Assembly (NCBI RefSeq): GCF_037327425.1
Contig: NZ_CP147846.1
Coordinates: forward strand, 1,178,001 to 1,242,000
DNA: 64,000 nt
Source: Rhodococcus sovatensis
Lineage (GTDB): Bacteria > Actinomycetota > Actinomycetes > Mycobacteriales > Mycobacteriaceae
Direction of reading: 5' to 3'
Shown here: piece after piece, positions 1-7,777 of the stretch
How positions within the stretch are numbered: the stretch's first letter is position 1
Layout of the letters: each line of letters opens with the position of its first letter
The notes under the pieces: generated by a model
The model's input: the letters and a program-made list of their open reading frames with translations, nothing else
Told to the model about the DNA's origin: nothing
Database searches by the model: none
Translations under genes and position numbers: made by a program

Positions 1-2
1 TC

Positions 3-1136
3 AGTTGGTCGGTCGGAATTGCGGGCGTCGTGATCGCGGTGCTGGCGCCCGTGTCCGGCCAACGCTTCGATGCCAGAGGCAAGAGGAAGCGTTCGCTCGC
101 GCTCCTCACCGGCTTGACGGTCGTGAGCATGTCCGGTCTCTACTTCGTCAAAGACGACTACCACTACCTGTGGCTGGGGCTCGTGCTGCTGGCGGCAGGA
201 TCGATTCTGTTCGAGTTGGCCAGCATTCCGTACAACGCGATGCTCAGGCAGGTGTCGACTCCGGAGAACATCGGCCGCGTCTCCGGATTCGGTTGGTCGA
301 TGGGATATTTCGGCGGAATCGTCCTGCTGTTGATCTGCTACGTCGGCTTCATCGTCGGAGACGGAGACACTCGCGGACTGTTCGGCCTGACGACGGACGG
401 TGGTCTCAACATCCGTGTCGTCGCGCTCCTCGCCGCTGTGTGGTTTGCCGTATCCGCCATCCCGGTGCTGCTCACCGTCCCCGAGTTGCCTTCTACGGCG
501 GCCGATCCCGGTGCCGCCAAAGCCGGAATGCTCGAGTCGTACAAGGTTTTGTTCCGCGACCTTCGTGAACTCTGGTCAGCCGACAGGCGCAGCGTCTACT
601 TCCTGGCCGCGAGTGCGTTGTTCCGCGACGGTCTCGCGGGTGTGTTCACGTTCGGAGCGGTACTCGCCGTGAGCGTGTACGGAATCGGGACCGCCGACGT
701 GTTGCTGTTCGGCGTTGCAGCGAATGTAGCCGCCGGGCTGGGCGCGATCACGGCGGGTCGATTCGATGATCGAGTGGGCCCGAAGGCGGTCATCGTGTTC
801 TCGCTGACAGCGATGATTCTCGCGGGTGTTGTACTTCTGTTCGTGTCAGGTCCGTTGATGTTCTGGGTGTTCGGCCTGATTCTCTGCTTGTTCGTCGGCC
901 CTGCGCAATCGTCCTCTCGTACGTATCTGGCGCGGTTGGCTCCACCCGGTCGGGAAGGACAGTTCTTCGGCCTGTACGCGACGACGGGTCGGGCAGTGTC
1001 CTTCCTGGCGCCGACTCTGTTCGGACTTTTCGTGTGGATGTTCGACGCCGACCGCGCCGGAATCGGTGGATTGCTGGTGGTTCTGGTCATCGGATTGGGC
1101 GCACTTCTGGCGGTCAAGTCACCGGACAAGGTCTGA
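3..1136 (+). CDS. UMF1/Atg22-like MFS permease (5' end outside window)
   Basis: Major-facilitator-type membrane protein. The frame is open from base 3, so the gene begins upstream of the window; the GTG at 30 is probably internal. About 375 residues are visible, with repeated hydrophobic helices of about 20 residues. The segment YNAMLRQVSTPENIGRVSGF followed by GWSMGYFGG is typical of the UMF1/Atg22-like transporter family, which includes efflux permeases of unknown substrate in bacteria. A central polar stretch (near SKAGMLESYKVLFRDLRELW) is the cytoplasmic loop between the two six-helix halves. It converges on the epoxide-hydrolase-like gene with a 12-bp gap. Family assignment is fairly sure; the substrate cannot be told from sequence. 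Confidence 0.8.
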   Translation, partial: SWSVGIAGVVIAVLAPVSGQRFDARGKRKRSLALLTGLTVVSMSGLYFVKDDYHYLWLGLVLLAAGSILFELASIPYNAMLRQVSTPENIGRVSGFGWSMGYFGGIVLLLICYVGFIVGDGDTRGLFGLTTDGGLNIRVVALLAAVWFAVSAIPVLLTVPELPSTAADPGAAKAGMLESYKVLFRDLRELWSADRRSVYFLAASALFRDGLAGVFTFGAVLAVSVYGIGTADVLLFGVAANVAAGLGAITAGRFDDRVGPKAVIVFSLTAMILAGVVLLFVSGPLMFWVFGLILCLFVGPAQSSSRTYLARLAPPGREGQFFGLYATTGRAVSFLAPTLFGLFVWMFDADRAGIGGLLVVLVIGLGALLAVKSPDKV

Positions 1137-1148
1137 CGAAACCGACGA

Positions 1149-1976
1149 TCAGGTCGATATGCGGGCAAGAATCTCCGAGGCCAGGCCGTCCGGTGCCTCC
1201 TCCGGTACCCAATGCGACACACCGTCGAGCTCGACGAACTTGTACTCCGCATCCACGAACTCGCCGCATCGTTCGGCGCCTGCACGGCCGATGGCCGAGT
1301 CCTGATTGCTCCAGAGAAAGGTCGTCGGAACACTCACCGGACCCAACCGTCCGAACTCGCTCGTCATCGCCCGGTACCACTCGAGAGCGGCCGTGAGTGC
1401 GCCCGGCTCGGCGAGGTGCTTCACGTATCTGTCGTCCGGACTGTCGTCGGAGAACATCGCCCGTAGTCGCTGCGCATCGTTCTCCAGCAAGAGTTGTTCG
1501 GCTTTGCCCTCTTGACGAAGCAGTCCGATGTACGACGACCGCTCCTGTTGGTCGGCATCCTCTCGGACGGCCCAACCGAAGGCGGCGGTGTGCGGTACCG
1601 ACACTGCCGTGAGTGAACGAACCTGCAAAGGATGGGTAGCGGCCAATTGCCAGGCAACGGCGGCGCCCCAATCGTGCCCAACGACATGCGCGGATTCGAG
1701 GCCGAACGCCTCGATGATCGCGAGGACGTCGTCGACCAGGTGAGAAGACCGGTAGGAGTCGGTCCCGAGGGGACGTGCGCCGGGGGAGTAGCCGCGCTGG
1801 TCAGGTGCGATGGTGCGAATGCCGGCGGCGGTGAGAGTTGGCACGACGCGGTCCCAGCATGCCGAGGTCTGCGGAAATCCGTGAAGAAGTACGACCGGGA
1901 CGCCGTCGTCGGGTCCGTCCACAGACACGTCGAACACCAGACCGTCGACGGTCACTGTGGTGGCGCTTGCTGTCAT
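1149..1976 (-). CDS. Alpha/beta hydrolase, epoxide hydrolase-like
   Basis: 275-residue alpha/beta-hydrolase-fold enzyme. Visible motifs are the oxyanion HGFPQ at 32-36, the nucleophile elbow GHDWGA with Asp102, a likely acid Asp226 (WSNQDS) and His255 (GVSHW). An aspartate in the nucleophile elbow separates it from serine esterases and points to epoxide hydrolases or haloalkane dehalogenases; Tyr150 and Tyr201 are candidate lid tyrosines, which favours epoxide hydrolysis. A purine-rich RBS (AGAGGA) precedes the ATG. It lies 12 bp downstream of the TetR gene on the same strand, so the two are probably co-transcribed. The physiological substrate is unknown; a lipid epoxide is possible given the neighbouring desaturase. 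Confidence 0.82.
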   Translation of the reverse strand: MTASATTVTVDGLVFDVSVDGPDDGVPVVLLHGFPQTSACWDRVVPTLTAAGIRTIAPDQRGYSPGARPLGTDSYRSSHLVDDVLAIIEAFGLESAHVVGHDWGAAVAWQLAATHPLQVRSLTAVSVPHTAAFGWAVREDADQQERSSYIGLLRQEGKAEQLLLENDAQRLRAMFSDDSPDDRYVKHLAEPGALTAALEWYRAMTSEFGRLGPVSVPTTFLWSNQDSAIGRAGAERCGEFVDAEYKFVELDGVSHWVPEEAPDGLASEILARIST

Positions 1977-1988
1977 GGATGAGTCCTC

Positions 1989-2639
1989 TCAGCCGTGGTT
2001 CCGTTTCCACCCTCCCATGCCGAGCACGATGAGCCGTACTTGATGTTCGGTCCGGCGCAAGAGTTCACGTTCTTTCGCACTGTTGGGTCGATCGATTTCC
2101 AGCAGGCCCACCGTCGCGGTCAGCATCGTGGACACGATGAGGTCCGCAGCCATCTCCAGATCGGCGATGTCCCACGATTCGAGGCCGGGCATGCGAGAGA
2201 GATCGATGGTCAGCTCGCTGACGAACATGCGAAGTTCGGTTGCGAACGCCCGTCGAATCTCGGTCACTCCGCCGTAGCGTTCTCGTGCGAGAAATCTGAA
2301 CTGGTCCTCGTGCAATCTGACCTGACGCACGAGGATGCGCAACGATTCGGTCGCGTTCTTGGTAGTGGGGTCCTTGCGTGCGTCCCGAAGCATCTGCCTC
2401 AACATCCGCATCGAGTCCTCTACGAGCGCGACGCCCAGATCCTCCATCGACGCGAAGTGGCGATAGAACGCAGTAGGGACGATTCCTGCAGATCGTGTGA
2501 CTTCCCGCAGGCTGACACTCGCGAACGAGCGGTCGCGCAGCAGGTCGAGAGTGCCGTCGATGAGTGCCTGCCTCGTCCGCTCCTTGCGCTCGGCACGGGT
2601 GCCCGGTTCTGTCACATGTTCGAGTTTATTGCCGTCCAT
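1989..2639 (-). CDS. TetR-family repressor, likely regulator of the desaturase operon
   Basis: 216-residue one-domain regulator. The N-terminal three-helix TetR DNA-binding domain spans about 25-70, with the helix-turn-helix at 41-61 (SVSLREVTRS then TAFYRHF); the rest is the helical ligand-binding and dimer domain. It is transcribed divergently from the reductase-desaturase operon, the arrangement of Pseudomonas DesT with desCB, where the TetR protein senses acyl-CoA saturation. By analogy it probably controls both directions through the palindromes at 2770-2813. Its RBS is a perfect 10-nt match to the 16S rRNA 3' end, which is unusual for a repressor. The TetR call is firm; the acyl-CoA ligand is inferred from context. 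Confidence 0.85.
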   Translation of the reverse strand: MDGNKLEHVTEPGTRAERKERTRQALIDGTLDLLRDRSFASVSLREVTRSAGIVPTAFYRHFASMEDLGVALVEDSMRMLRQMLRDARKDPTTKNATESLRILVRQVRLHEDQFRFLARERYGGVTEIRRAFATELRMFVSELTIDLSRMPGLESWDIADLEMAADLIVSTMLTATVGLLEIDRPNSAKERELLRRTEHQVRLIVLGMGGWKRNHG

Positions 2640-2644
2640 TGTGT

Positions 2645-2654
2645 GATCACCTCC
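2645..2654 (-). promoter_or_regulatory. Unusually strong Shine-Dalgarno for the TetR gene
   Basis: On the minus strand the bases GGAGGTGATC lie 5 nt before the ATG at 2639. They are a perfect 10-nt complement of the bacterial 16S rRNA 3' tail (GATCACCTCC). Most genes here have 4-6 nt matches, so high translation initiation of this regulator, or a role in limiting reinitiation, is possible. The site also fixes the start codon. Confidence 0.7.
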
Positions 2655-2769
2655 GGTCCTGACCTCGAAATGCCGACGTGTGTGATGGTCGTCACTTGCA
2701 CGCGCACCATGTCGGTGCGGTCACATTGGCGTTGACAGTTCCCGGTATGGATCTGCCACACTTGATTCT

Positions 2770-2813
2770 AGTGCACATCCGTACACTGAAACGGTCCTTC
2801 GTTTCGTTACGAA
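2770..2813. promoter_or_regulatory. Stacked palindromes, candidate TetR operator of the desaturase operon
   Basis: Three inverted repeats overlap or abut in the divergent promoter. AGTGCAC-ATCC-GTACACT is at 2770-2787 with 6 of 7 arm positions matching. GAAACG-N6-CGTTTC is at 2788-2805 and is perfect. TTCGT-T-ACGAA is at 2803-2813 and is perfect. They end 13 bp before the reductase start and overlap the expected promoter and leader. TetR-family regulators of lipid genes bind such palindromes, so this is the likely target of the adjacent repressor, but which palindrome is bound is not known. A TTGACA hexamer at 2732-2737 may be part of a promoter. Confidence 0.5.
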
Positions 2814-2826
2814 CACGGGAGGCGAC

Positions 2827-3939
2827 ATGACAGTCCAGCAGAAGACTCGGCGCCCGAGTAGCCGAAGCAAGTTCTCGCTGTTGTCACTGTTCGAGGCAAT
2901 GGCCACTCCGCATGCTCTCGATCGGTACCTCGAACTGGTCGACCCGATGACAACAGTCAGGGACCTCCGCGGTGAGGTTACCGCTGTACACCGCTCCACT
3001 GCGGACACCGTTACGCTGACCATTCGCCCGACGCACCAGTGGCAGGGCTTCGAAGCCGGTCAGTTCGTGCAGGTCGGAGTCGTCATCGACGGCGTCCGGC
3101 ACACCAGGTGCTACTCGCCCGCCTGCTCGCAGTATCGCGACGACGGACGAATCGAGCTCACGATCAAGGCTCATCCGGAGGGACTCGTTTCGCAGTACCT
3201 TCACGGCAACGCTTACGTCGGTCTCGTGGTGAGTCTCTCGCAAGCCGACGGCACCTTCCATCTACCGTCACCGAGGCCGGACCGTGTTCTGCTCATCAGC
3301 GGCGGAAGCGGCATCACTCCGGTGCTCTCGATGCTCAGGACGCTGCTGGACGAGGGGTACAGCGGCGCCCTGACTTTCTTGCACTACGCGTACACAGAGA
3401 ACGACGTCTCGTACCGAGCCGAACTCGACGCTATCGCGGCCGAGAACGACAACGTTCGGATCGTGCTTGCGTACACCGACCAGGAGTCGGGTGGCGATCT
3501 GCACGGATTCTTCGGCACAGAGCACCTCGACGCCGTAGCCCCGTGGTATTCCGACGCCGAAACGTACCTCTGCGGCCCACCGGGATTGATGCGCGGCGTC
3601 AAGAGTGTGTACGCGGATCTTGGACTGAGCGAGAACCTCCACCTCGAGGAATTCGCGGCCCCGGTGGCAGTCGTCGCGGAGGATGCCGCGGGCGATGTCA
3701 CCTTCTCCGACAGTGATGTCGTCGCGTCCAACTCCGGGCGGACACTGCTCGAGCAGGCGGAAGACGCCGGATTGACCCCCGCGTACGGCTGCCGAATGGG
3801 GATTTGTTTCACCTGCACGTCGGTGAAGACCTCTGGATGCACTACGAACGTCAAGACGGGTGAGAAGGACAGCGAGCCGCACAAGAAGATTCAACTCTGT
3901 GTCACGGTGCCCGTCGGTGATGTCTCCATCGAGATCTGA
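2827..3939 (+). CDS. Ferredoxin reductase/oxidoreductase partner of acyl desaturase
   Basis: 370-residue three-domain electron-transfer flavoprotein. It has an FAD-binding barrel (RCYSPA at 94-99), an NAD(P)H domain (GGSGITP at 159-165 and CGPPG at 249-253), and a C-terminal plant-type [2Fe-2S] domain with ligands C322, C327, C330 and C358. It passes electrons from NAD(P)H to the di-iron desaturase encoded next. From memory this is the pair Rv3230c and Rv3229c (DesA3) of M. tuberculosis and DesC/DesB of Pseudomonas. A strong RBS (GGAGG) sits 7 nt before the ATG. It is first in the operon and divergent from the TetR gene, with operator-like palindromes between them. Confidence 0.9.
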   Translation: MTVQQKTRRPSSRSKFSLLSLFEAMATPHALDRYLELVDPMTTVRDLRGEVTAVHRSTADTVTLTIRPTHQWQGFEAGQFVQVGVVIDGVRHTRCYSPACSQYRDDGRIELTIKAHPEGLVSQYLHGNAYVGLVVSLSQADGTFHLPSPRPDRVLLISGGSGITPVLSMLRTLLDEGYSGALTFLHYAYTENDVSYRAELDAIAAENDNVRIVLAYTDQESGGDLHGFFGTEHLDAVAPWYSDAETYLCGPPGLMRGVKSVYADLGLSENLHLEEFAAPVAVVAEDAAGDVTFSDSDVVASNSGRTLLEQAEDAGLTPAYGCRMGICFTCTSVKTSGCTTNVKTGEKDSEPHKKIQLCVTVPVGDVSIEI

Positions 3940-4006
3940 CAGCTCGGCCCACGTATCGAACCCGTCCGAGAACAACCTTTCGACAATCGAAACGGAGAGT
4001 GTTTCA

Positions 4007-5185
4007 ATGTTCGGAATACCTTTGTCTGCAGTATCTTTGCCGTTCTTCGGTTCCTCGGCCAAGGCTGAGGCGCTCACTCCGACCGTCCTGTCCTACGAGC
4101 AGGTCCAGGAGCTCGGCCGCGAACTCGACGAACTGCGCGCACGCACCGTCGCCAAGCTCGGTGACACCGATCGTGAGTACATCTACAACATCGTCAAGAC
4201 TCAGCGTGGATTCGAAATCGCCGGTCGCGCAATGATGTACCTTCCCTTCCTGCCGCCAGTCTGGCTCGCTGGAGTCGGAGCTCTCGGTGTGTCGAAGATC
4301 CTCGACAACATGGAGATCGGGCACAACGTCATGCACGGCCAGTACGACTGGATGCGCGAACCGGGCTTCAATTCCGAGGTCTTCGAGTGGGACACTGTCT
4401 GCCCGGCCGATCAGTGGAAGCACTCGCACAACTACATGCACCACACCTTCACCAATATCGTCGGCAAGGATCGCGATATCGGCTACGGCATCTTGCGCAT
4501 GGACGAGGGGCAGAAGTGGAATCCGTACTACCTCGGAAACCCTGTCTACGCCTTCCTGCTGATGACATTCTTCGAGTGGGGCGTGATGCTGCACGACCTC
4601 GAATCGGAAAACATCATCCAGGGCAAGCGCAAGTGGCACGACGTGAAGCCGCTGCTTCAGGGAATGTGGCGCAAGGCAGGCCGCCAAGTTCTCAAGGACT
4701 ACGTCATCTTCCCAGCGCTGTCGGGTCCGTTCTTCGTCACCACGTTGGTCGGTAACGTCGGTGCCAACCTGATTCGCAACCTGTGGACCTACTCGATCAT
4801 CTTCTGCGGACATTTCCCTACCGGAGTCCAGACGTTCACCGAGGAGGAGACCGCCGACGAGTCGCGCGGTGAGTGGTATGTCCGTCAGATGCTGGGCTCG
4901 GCCAACATCGAAGGTTCGCCGCTGTTCCACATCATGTCCGGGAACCTGTCCCACCAGATCGAACACCACCTGTTCCCCGACCTGCCCGCGCATCGCTACC
5001 CGGAACTGGCCCCCGAAGTGAAGGTGCTGTGTGACAAGTACGGTCTCCCGTACAACTCCGGCGGATTCTTCAAGCAGATCGGCTCGGTGTGGGGAAAGAT
5101 CTTCAAGCTCGCCCTTCCGAATTCGCTGACCGGTTCGGAGCCGACCGTCGGTGTTATCGTCGAGCGCAAGAAGGTTGCTGCGTAG
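4007..5185 (+). CDS. desA3: Membrane acyl-CoA fatty acid desaturase (DesA3-like)
   Basis: 392-residue integral membrane di-iron desaturase. All three histidine boxes are present: HNVMH at 106-110, HNYMHH at 141-146 and HQIEHH at 316-321. Hydrophobic hairpins lie near 75-100 and 230-270. The ATG at 4007 was chosen over upstream in-frame codons because GGAGAG lies 8 nt before it and earlier codons overlap the reductase gene. It introduces a double bond into stearoyl- or palmitoyl-type acyl chains using electrons from the upstream reductase; the exact position of desaturation cannot be read. The next small gene starts directly at or just after its stop codon, suggesting a three-gene operon. Confidence 0.92.
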   Translation: MFGIPLSAVSLPFFGSSAKAEALTPTVLSYEQVQELGRELDELRARTVAKLGDTDREYIYNIVKTQRGFEIAGRAMMYLPFLPPVWLAGVGALGVSKILDNMEIGHNVMHGQYDWMREPGFNSEVFEWDTVCPADQWKHSHNYMHHTFTNIVGKDRDIGYGILRMDEGQKWNPYYLGNPVYAFLLMTFFEWGVMLHDLESENIIQGKRKWHDVKPLLQGMWRKAGRQVLKDYVIFPALSGPFFVTTLVGNVGANLIRNLWTYSIIFCGHFPTGVQTFTEEETADESRGEWYVRQMLGSANIEGSPLFHIMSGNLSHQIEHHLFPDLPAHRYPELAPEVKVLCDKYGLPYNSGGFFKQIGSVWGKIFKLALPNSLTGSEPTVGVIVERKKVAA

Positions 5186-5458
5186 GTGGCCGGTGCAATC
5201 GAATCGAATACCGAATCAGGGGTGGTCGTCGTGGTAGGCAAGTTCGAGCGCAACAAGGACACCGTGCAGGAACTGACGGAGTCCGCTGCGAATCACGTCG
5301 GGAAGATCGCCGTAATCATCGCCGGAGCGGTTCGCGACGTCACTCGAGAGATCGGCGACTGGGTCTCCGACGGAATCGAGATGCGCGAGGCGGCGAAGAA
5401 GGCCCGCGACGACGCACCGGTCGGCAAGGTCATCAACGGCGAGTTCGAGAATCGGTGA
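5186..5458 (+). CDS. Small conserved-looking protein of the desaturase operon
   Basis: Up to 90 residues, function not recognised. It begins with a GTG that abuts the desaturase stop codon; a second GTG at 5231 (giving MVGKFERNKD) has a better placed RBS (AGGGG at 5218-5222) and may be the true start, leaving 75 residues. The sequence is helical with one amphipathic or weakly hydrophobic stretch (VGKIAVIIAGAV) and a charged C-terminus rich in Glu, Lys and Asp. Tight linkage suggests a role with the membrane desaturase or its lipid product, but this is only context. A rho-independent terminator follows at 5533. Confidence 0.65.
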   Translation: MAGAIESNTESGVVVVVGKFERNKDTVQELTESAANHVGKIAVIIAGAVRDVTREIGDWVSDGIEMREAAKKARDDAPVGKVINGEFENR

Positions 5459-5532
5459 GTTCGAGAGACTCTGAGGGTTCTTTTACGTCGCTGAGAAATC
5501 TTGCAGCGGAAGCCATGTAGTTCTACTCGATG

Positions 5533-5575
5533 CCGGGTCGTTTGTCCGAAGGGACTGGGCGACCCGGTTTTCGTT
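5533..5575 (+). terminator. Rho-independent terminator of the desaturase operon
   Basis: Perfect 8-bp arms CCGGGTCG (5533-5540) and CGACCCGG (5560-5567) are followed at once by TTTTCGTT. The stem, loop of 19 nt and T-run fit an intrinsic terminator after the small gene ending at 5458, and separate that operon from the PucR gene. Confidence 0.75.
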
Positions 5576-5616
5576 GCCTCTACATCGTCGAAACAAACCT
5601 CGAGAATGTTTGTAAG

Positions 5617-5648
5617 CCCATTTTCATACTTCCAGATCGCAAAATGGG
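5617..5648. promoter_or_regulatory. Inverted repeat upstream of the PucR gene, candidate operator
   Basis: Perfect 8-bp arms CCCATTTT (5617-5624) and AAAATGGG (5641-5648) are separated by 16 bp, giving 24 bp between arm centres, or just over two helical turns. The repeat ends 47 bp before the PucR start. It is AT-rich against a GC-rich background, which fits a regulator site or promoter. Autoregulation is the simplest reading but is an inference. Confidence 0.45.
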
Positions 5649-5695
5649 TTACCGTTACGCGACGAACCACACAGCGGTATGAAAGGCGGCTCGAC

Positions 5696-6904
5696 ATGCG
5701 GTTGGACACATCGTTCGCGCACTGCACCCCCAGCGATCACGCGATGGATCGCACGCCCCATCGGCCCGGTAACTCCAGCGGGGAGGCGTCACCCGCCACG
5801 GCTGTTCTGGAGTCGCACTGCGTGGCGATCGTTGCTGGCTGTATCCGCGTCGGGACGTTACCCGCCCCCGCGGAACTCGATCCCGTTCGGCGTTCGTCGG
5901 AACACCTCGTCCGGGGTGGTGTCCCCCTTCGTGACGCGCAACGCGCTGTGCACCTGGCGGTGAGCGCCGGGTTGAAGGGCAGTATCGACGGTGTATCGGG
6001 AGGGCCGGATGCCGATGTCGTCGGAAATGCGGTCTTCATGATGCGTGTTCTCGAGCTGTTGGGCAACACGGTGTCGTCTGCCTACATCGAGCATTGCAAG
6101 CAGGATTCGGGGACGACTGGCGACCAGGCGTCCAGATTGGTCGATCTGCTTGTCTCCGACGACCCTGAAGCACGTGCCGTTGCGGAACGTCACGGCATCG
6201 ACATCGCTGCTGAGTACGACGTCGTGTTCCTTCGCTTCGTTGCAGACGCTGCTGATTCCGAACGATCTCTCGGTCGGACACTCGACAGCGCGAAGGTCGC
6301 CGCGGCTGAAGTCGCGCTGACTTCGGCGACCGTCGCACATGGTCCGTTGCTGTCGCTCAGTGCAAGTGGCGGAATAATATTGGTACCGTCTGTTGGGGCC
6401 GATGCAGTGGAAGAGTGCATTGCCCAATTGAATTCGGTCTTGCGCGTCAACGTGGTCGCAGCGACAGCTCGGGCTGTACCGGGTGCGATAGCGGATGTCG
6501 TTGCGCACTGTCGAGAATTGGTCGACTTGGCGCGATCGCTCCGCATGCAGCCGCGGTTGTATCGGACCGGTGACTTGGCGTTGGAGTACCAGCTGTCTCG
6601 TCCGGGCCCGGGTAGATCGCGGTTGAGATCTGTCATCGCGCCCCTCGATGCGTTCCCCGAGCTCATGCATACGCTCAGGACTTTTGTTGCGAGCGAGGCG
6701 AATCGACGGGCCAGTGCCAAGTCGCTGTACGTCCACCCGAATACCGTGGATTACCGATTGAAGCGGATCGAACAGTTGACCGGCGTGGACCCACTGAGTT
6801 CCGCCGGTCTGATGTCTCTGCACGCGGCACTTGTCGTCGATTGCCTCTCGCGCGCCGATGCGTCAGTAGCGTCGGGGTCGAACGTGATCGCCGAAGCGTC
6901 CTAG
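5696..6904 (+). CDS. PucR/CdaR-type transcriptional regulator
   Basis: 402-residue regulator. The last about 60 residues hold the PucR C-terminal helix-turn-helix (ASAKSLYVHPNTVDYRLKRI and EQLTG), the domain that defines this family. The N-terminal part contains a GGDEF-like or ligand-sensing region without recognised catalytic residues. The ATG at 5696 was chosen because AAAGG lies 9 nt upstream; the frame is open further 5' but that stretch contains the terminator and the inverted repeat. PucR-type proteins commonly activate catabolic or secondary genes, often adjacent; here neither neighbour is an obvious target, so the regulon is unknown. Confidence 0.82.
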   Translation: MRLDTSFAHCTPSDHAMDRTPHRPGNSSGEASPATAVLESHCVAIVAGCIRVGTLPAPAELDPVRRSSEHLVRGGVPLRDAQRAVHLAVSAGLKGSIDGVSGGPDADVVGNAVFMMRVLELLGNTVSSAYIEHCKQDSGTTGDQASRLVDLLVSDDPEARAVAERHGIDIAAEYDVVFLRFVADAADSERSLGRTLDSAKVAAAEVALTSATVAHGPLLSLSASGGIILVPSVGADAVEECIAQLNSVLRVNVVAATARAVPGAIADVVAHCRELVDLARSLRMQPRLYRTGDLALEYQLSRPGPGRSRLRSVIAPLDAFPELMHTLRTFVASEANRRASAKSLYVHPNTVDYRLKRIEQLTGVDPLSSAGLMSLHAALVVDCLSRADASVASGSNVIAEAS

Positions 6905-6949
6905 CTGTTCGGTGCCGGTCGTCCAAGTTCGGGCCGGCACCGCGAGGCT

Positions 6950-7591
6950 TTACCCGGCCGAGACCACGCCGCTCACCGGAAAGCGTCCGGAGATCGCCTT
7001 GCGGAAGTCGATCAGTGCACGCTCGACGTGGTTTGGGCTCGAGACGATTACGACGCCCTGCGCGCCACGTTCTGCGAGGATCGCAGCGGTATTGCGTGCG
7101 TTCTCGACAGTGGACCTGGAGGCGTTCTCCTCCGTAATACGCCAGGGCGCAATATCATTGGCGATCAACCACGTGCTCATGGCGCGTGCCTCGGTGATCC
7201 CGGATCGGGGCACGCCTCCGCTGGTGATGATTTGCGAGGAAGGGTAGCGCTGCGCCAGCGTCAGCGCTGCATCGAGCCGTTCCCGCAGCACTGGTCGAAT
7301 TGTGCCGTCGTCGTAGAGTCCTGCTCCGAGAACCACTATCGCAGTGCCTACAGGGTTGAGGTCGAGCATCAGGGGTGCGTGCTGGGTGAGGACTTCCTGC
7401 TGTGTGCACCAGATGATGGCCGGCAGGTCAGGGAACAGGCACCCCCCGACCGTGGAGATGATGCCGTTTCCGAGGGTAATCGGCGTGATATCCGCGTGTG
7501 CGACGGCCGTGCTGTGTCCCAGCGTCAGCCCCCCTGTGATCAACGATGCGAACGCCGCACGCCTGAACGTGGAACAAGATCCAGCTGTCAT
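6950..7591 (-). CDS. YdcF-like (DUF218) exported protein
   Basis: About 213 residues. An N-terminal signal peptide (basic SCSTFRR, hydrophobic core, then AVAHA before D) directs export. The mature part matches the DUF218/YdcF/SanA pattern: AIVVLGAGLYDDGTIRPVLR, SQIITSGGVPRSGITEA and a C-terminal VVIVSSPNHVERA. Family members are implicated in envelope functions, with no settled reaction. The ATG at 7591 is preferred because a G-rich RBS lies about 8 nt upstream; a second ATG nine codons earlier (7618) is possible. Minus-strand gene, convergent with the PucR gene (45-bp gap). Confidence 0.78.
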   Translation of the reverse strand: MTAGSCSTFRRAAFASLITGGLTLGHSTAVAHADITPITLGNGIISTVGGCLFPDLPAIIWCTQQEVLTQHAPLMLDLNPVGTAIVVLGAGLYDDGTIRPVLRERLDAALTLAQRYPSSQIITSGGVPRSGITEARAMSTWLIANDIAPWRITEENASRSTVENARNTAAILAERGAQGVVIVSSPNHVERALIDFRKAISGRFPVSGVVSAG

Positions 7592-7684
7592 CGAGTAGCC
7601 CCCCGGCCGATCTTTCATCGAATGCTCTTCGAATCAGCGTGCAGCAGGGGGTTGGTGGGGCACAACCATCAGCGGCTGTGAGTG

Positions 7685-7713
7685 CTTACAAAATCAACGG
7701 CTTCCGTTGTGAT
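7685..7713 (-). terminator. Possible intrinsic terminator of the ornithine-synthase-like gene
   Basis: Reading the minus strand, AACGG-AAG-CCGTT flanked by ATCAC and GAT forms a short stem followed by TTTTGT. It lies 65 bp after the stop codon of the gene at 7778-8920. The stem is short, so the call is tentative. Confidence 0.4.
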
Positions 7714-7777
7714 ATGGGACACCTTCGGCGGGCGATGTGCGTAAAGCACTGACAGTCAACGCATTTAGGCGATGCGG

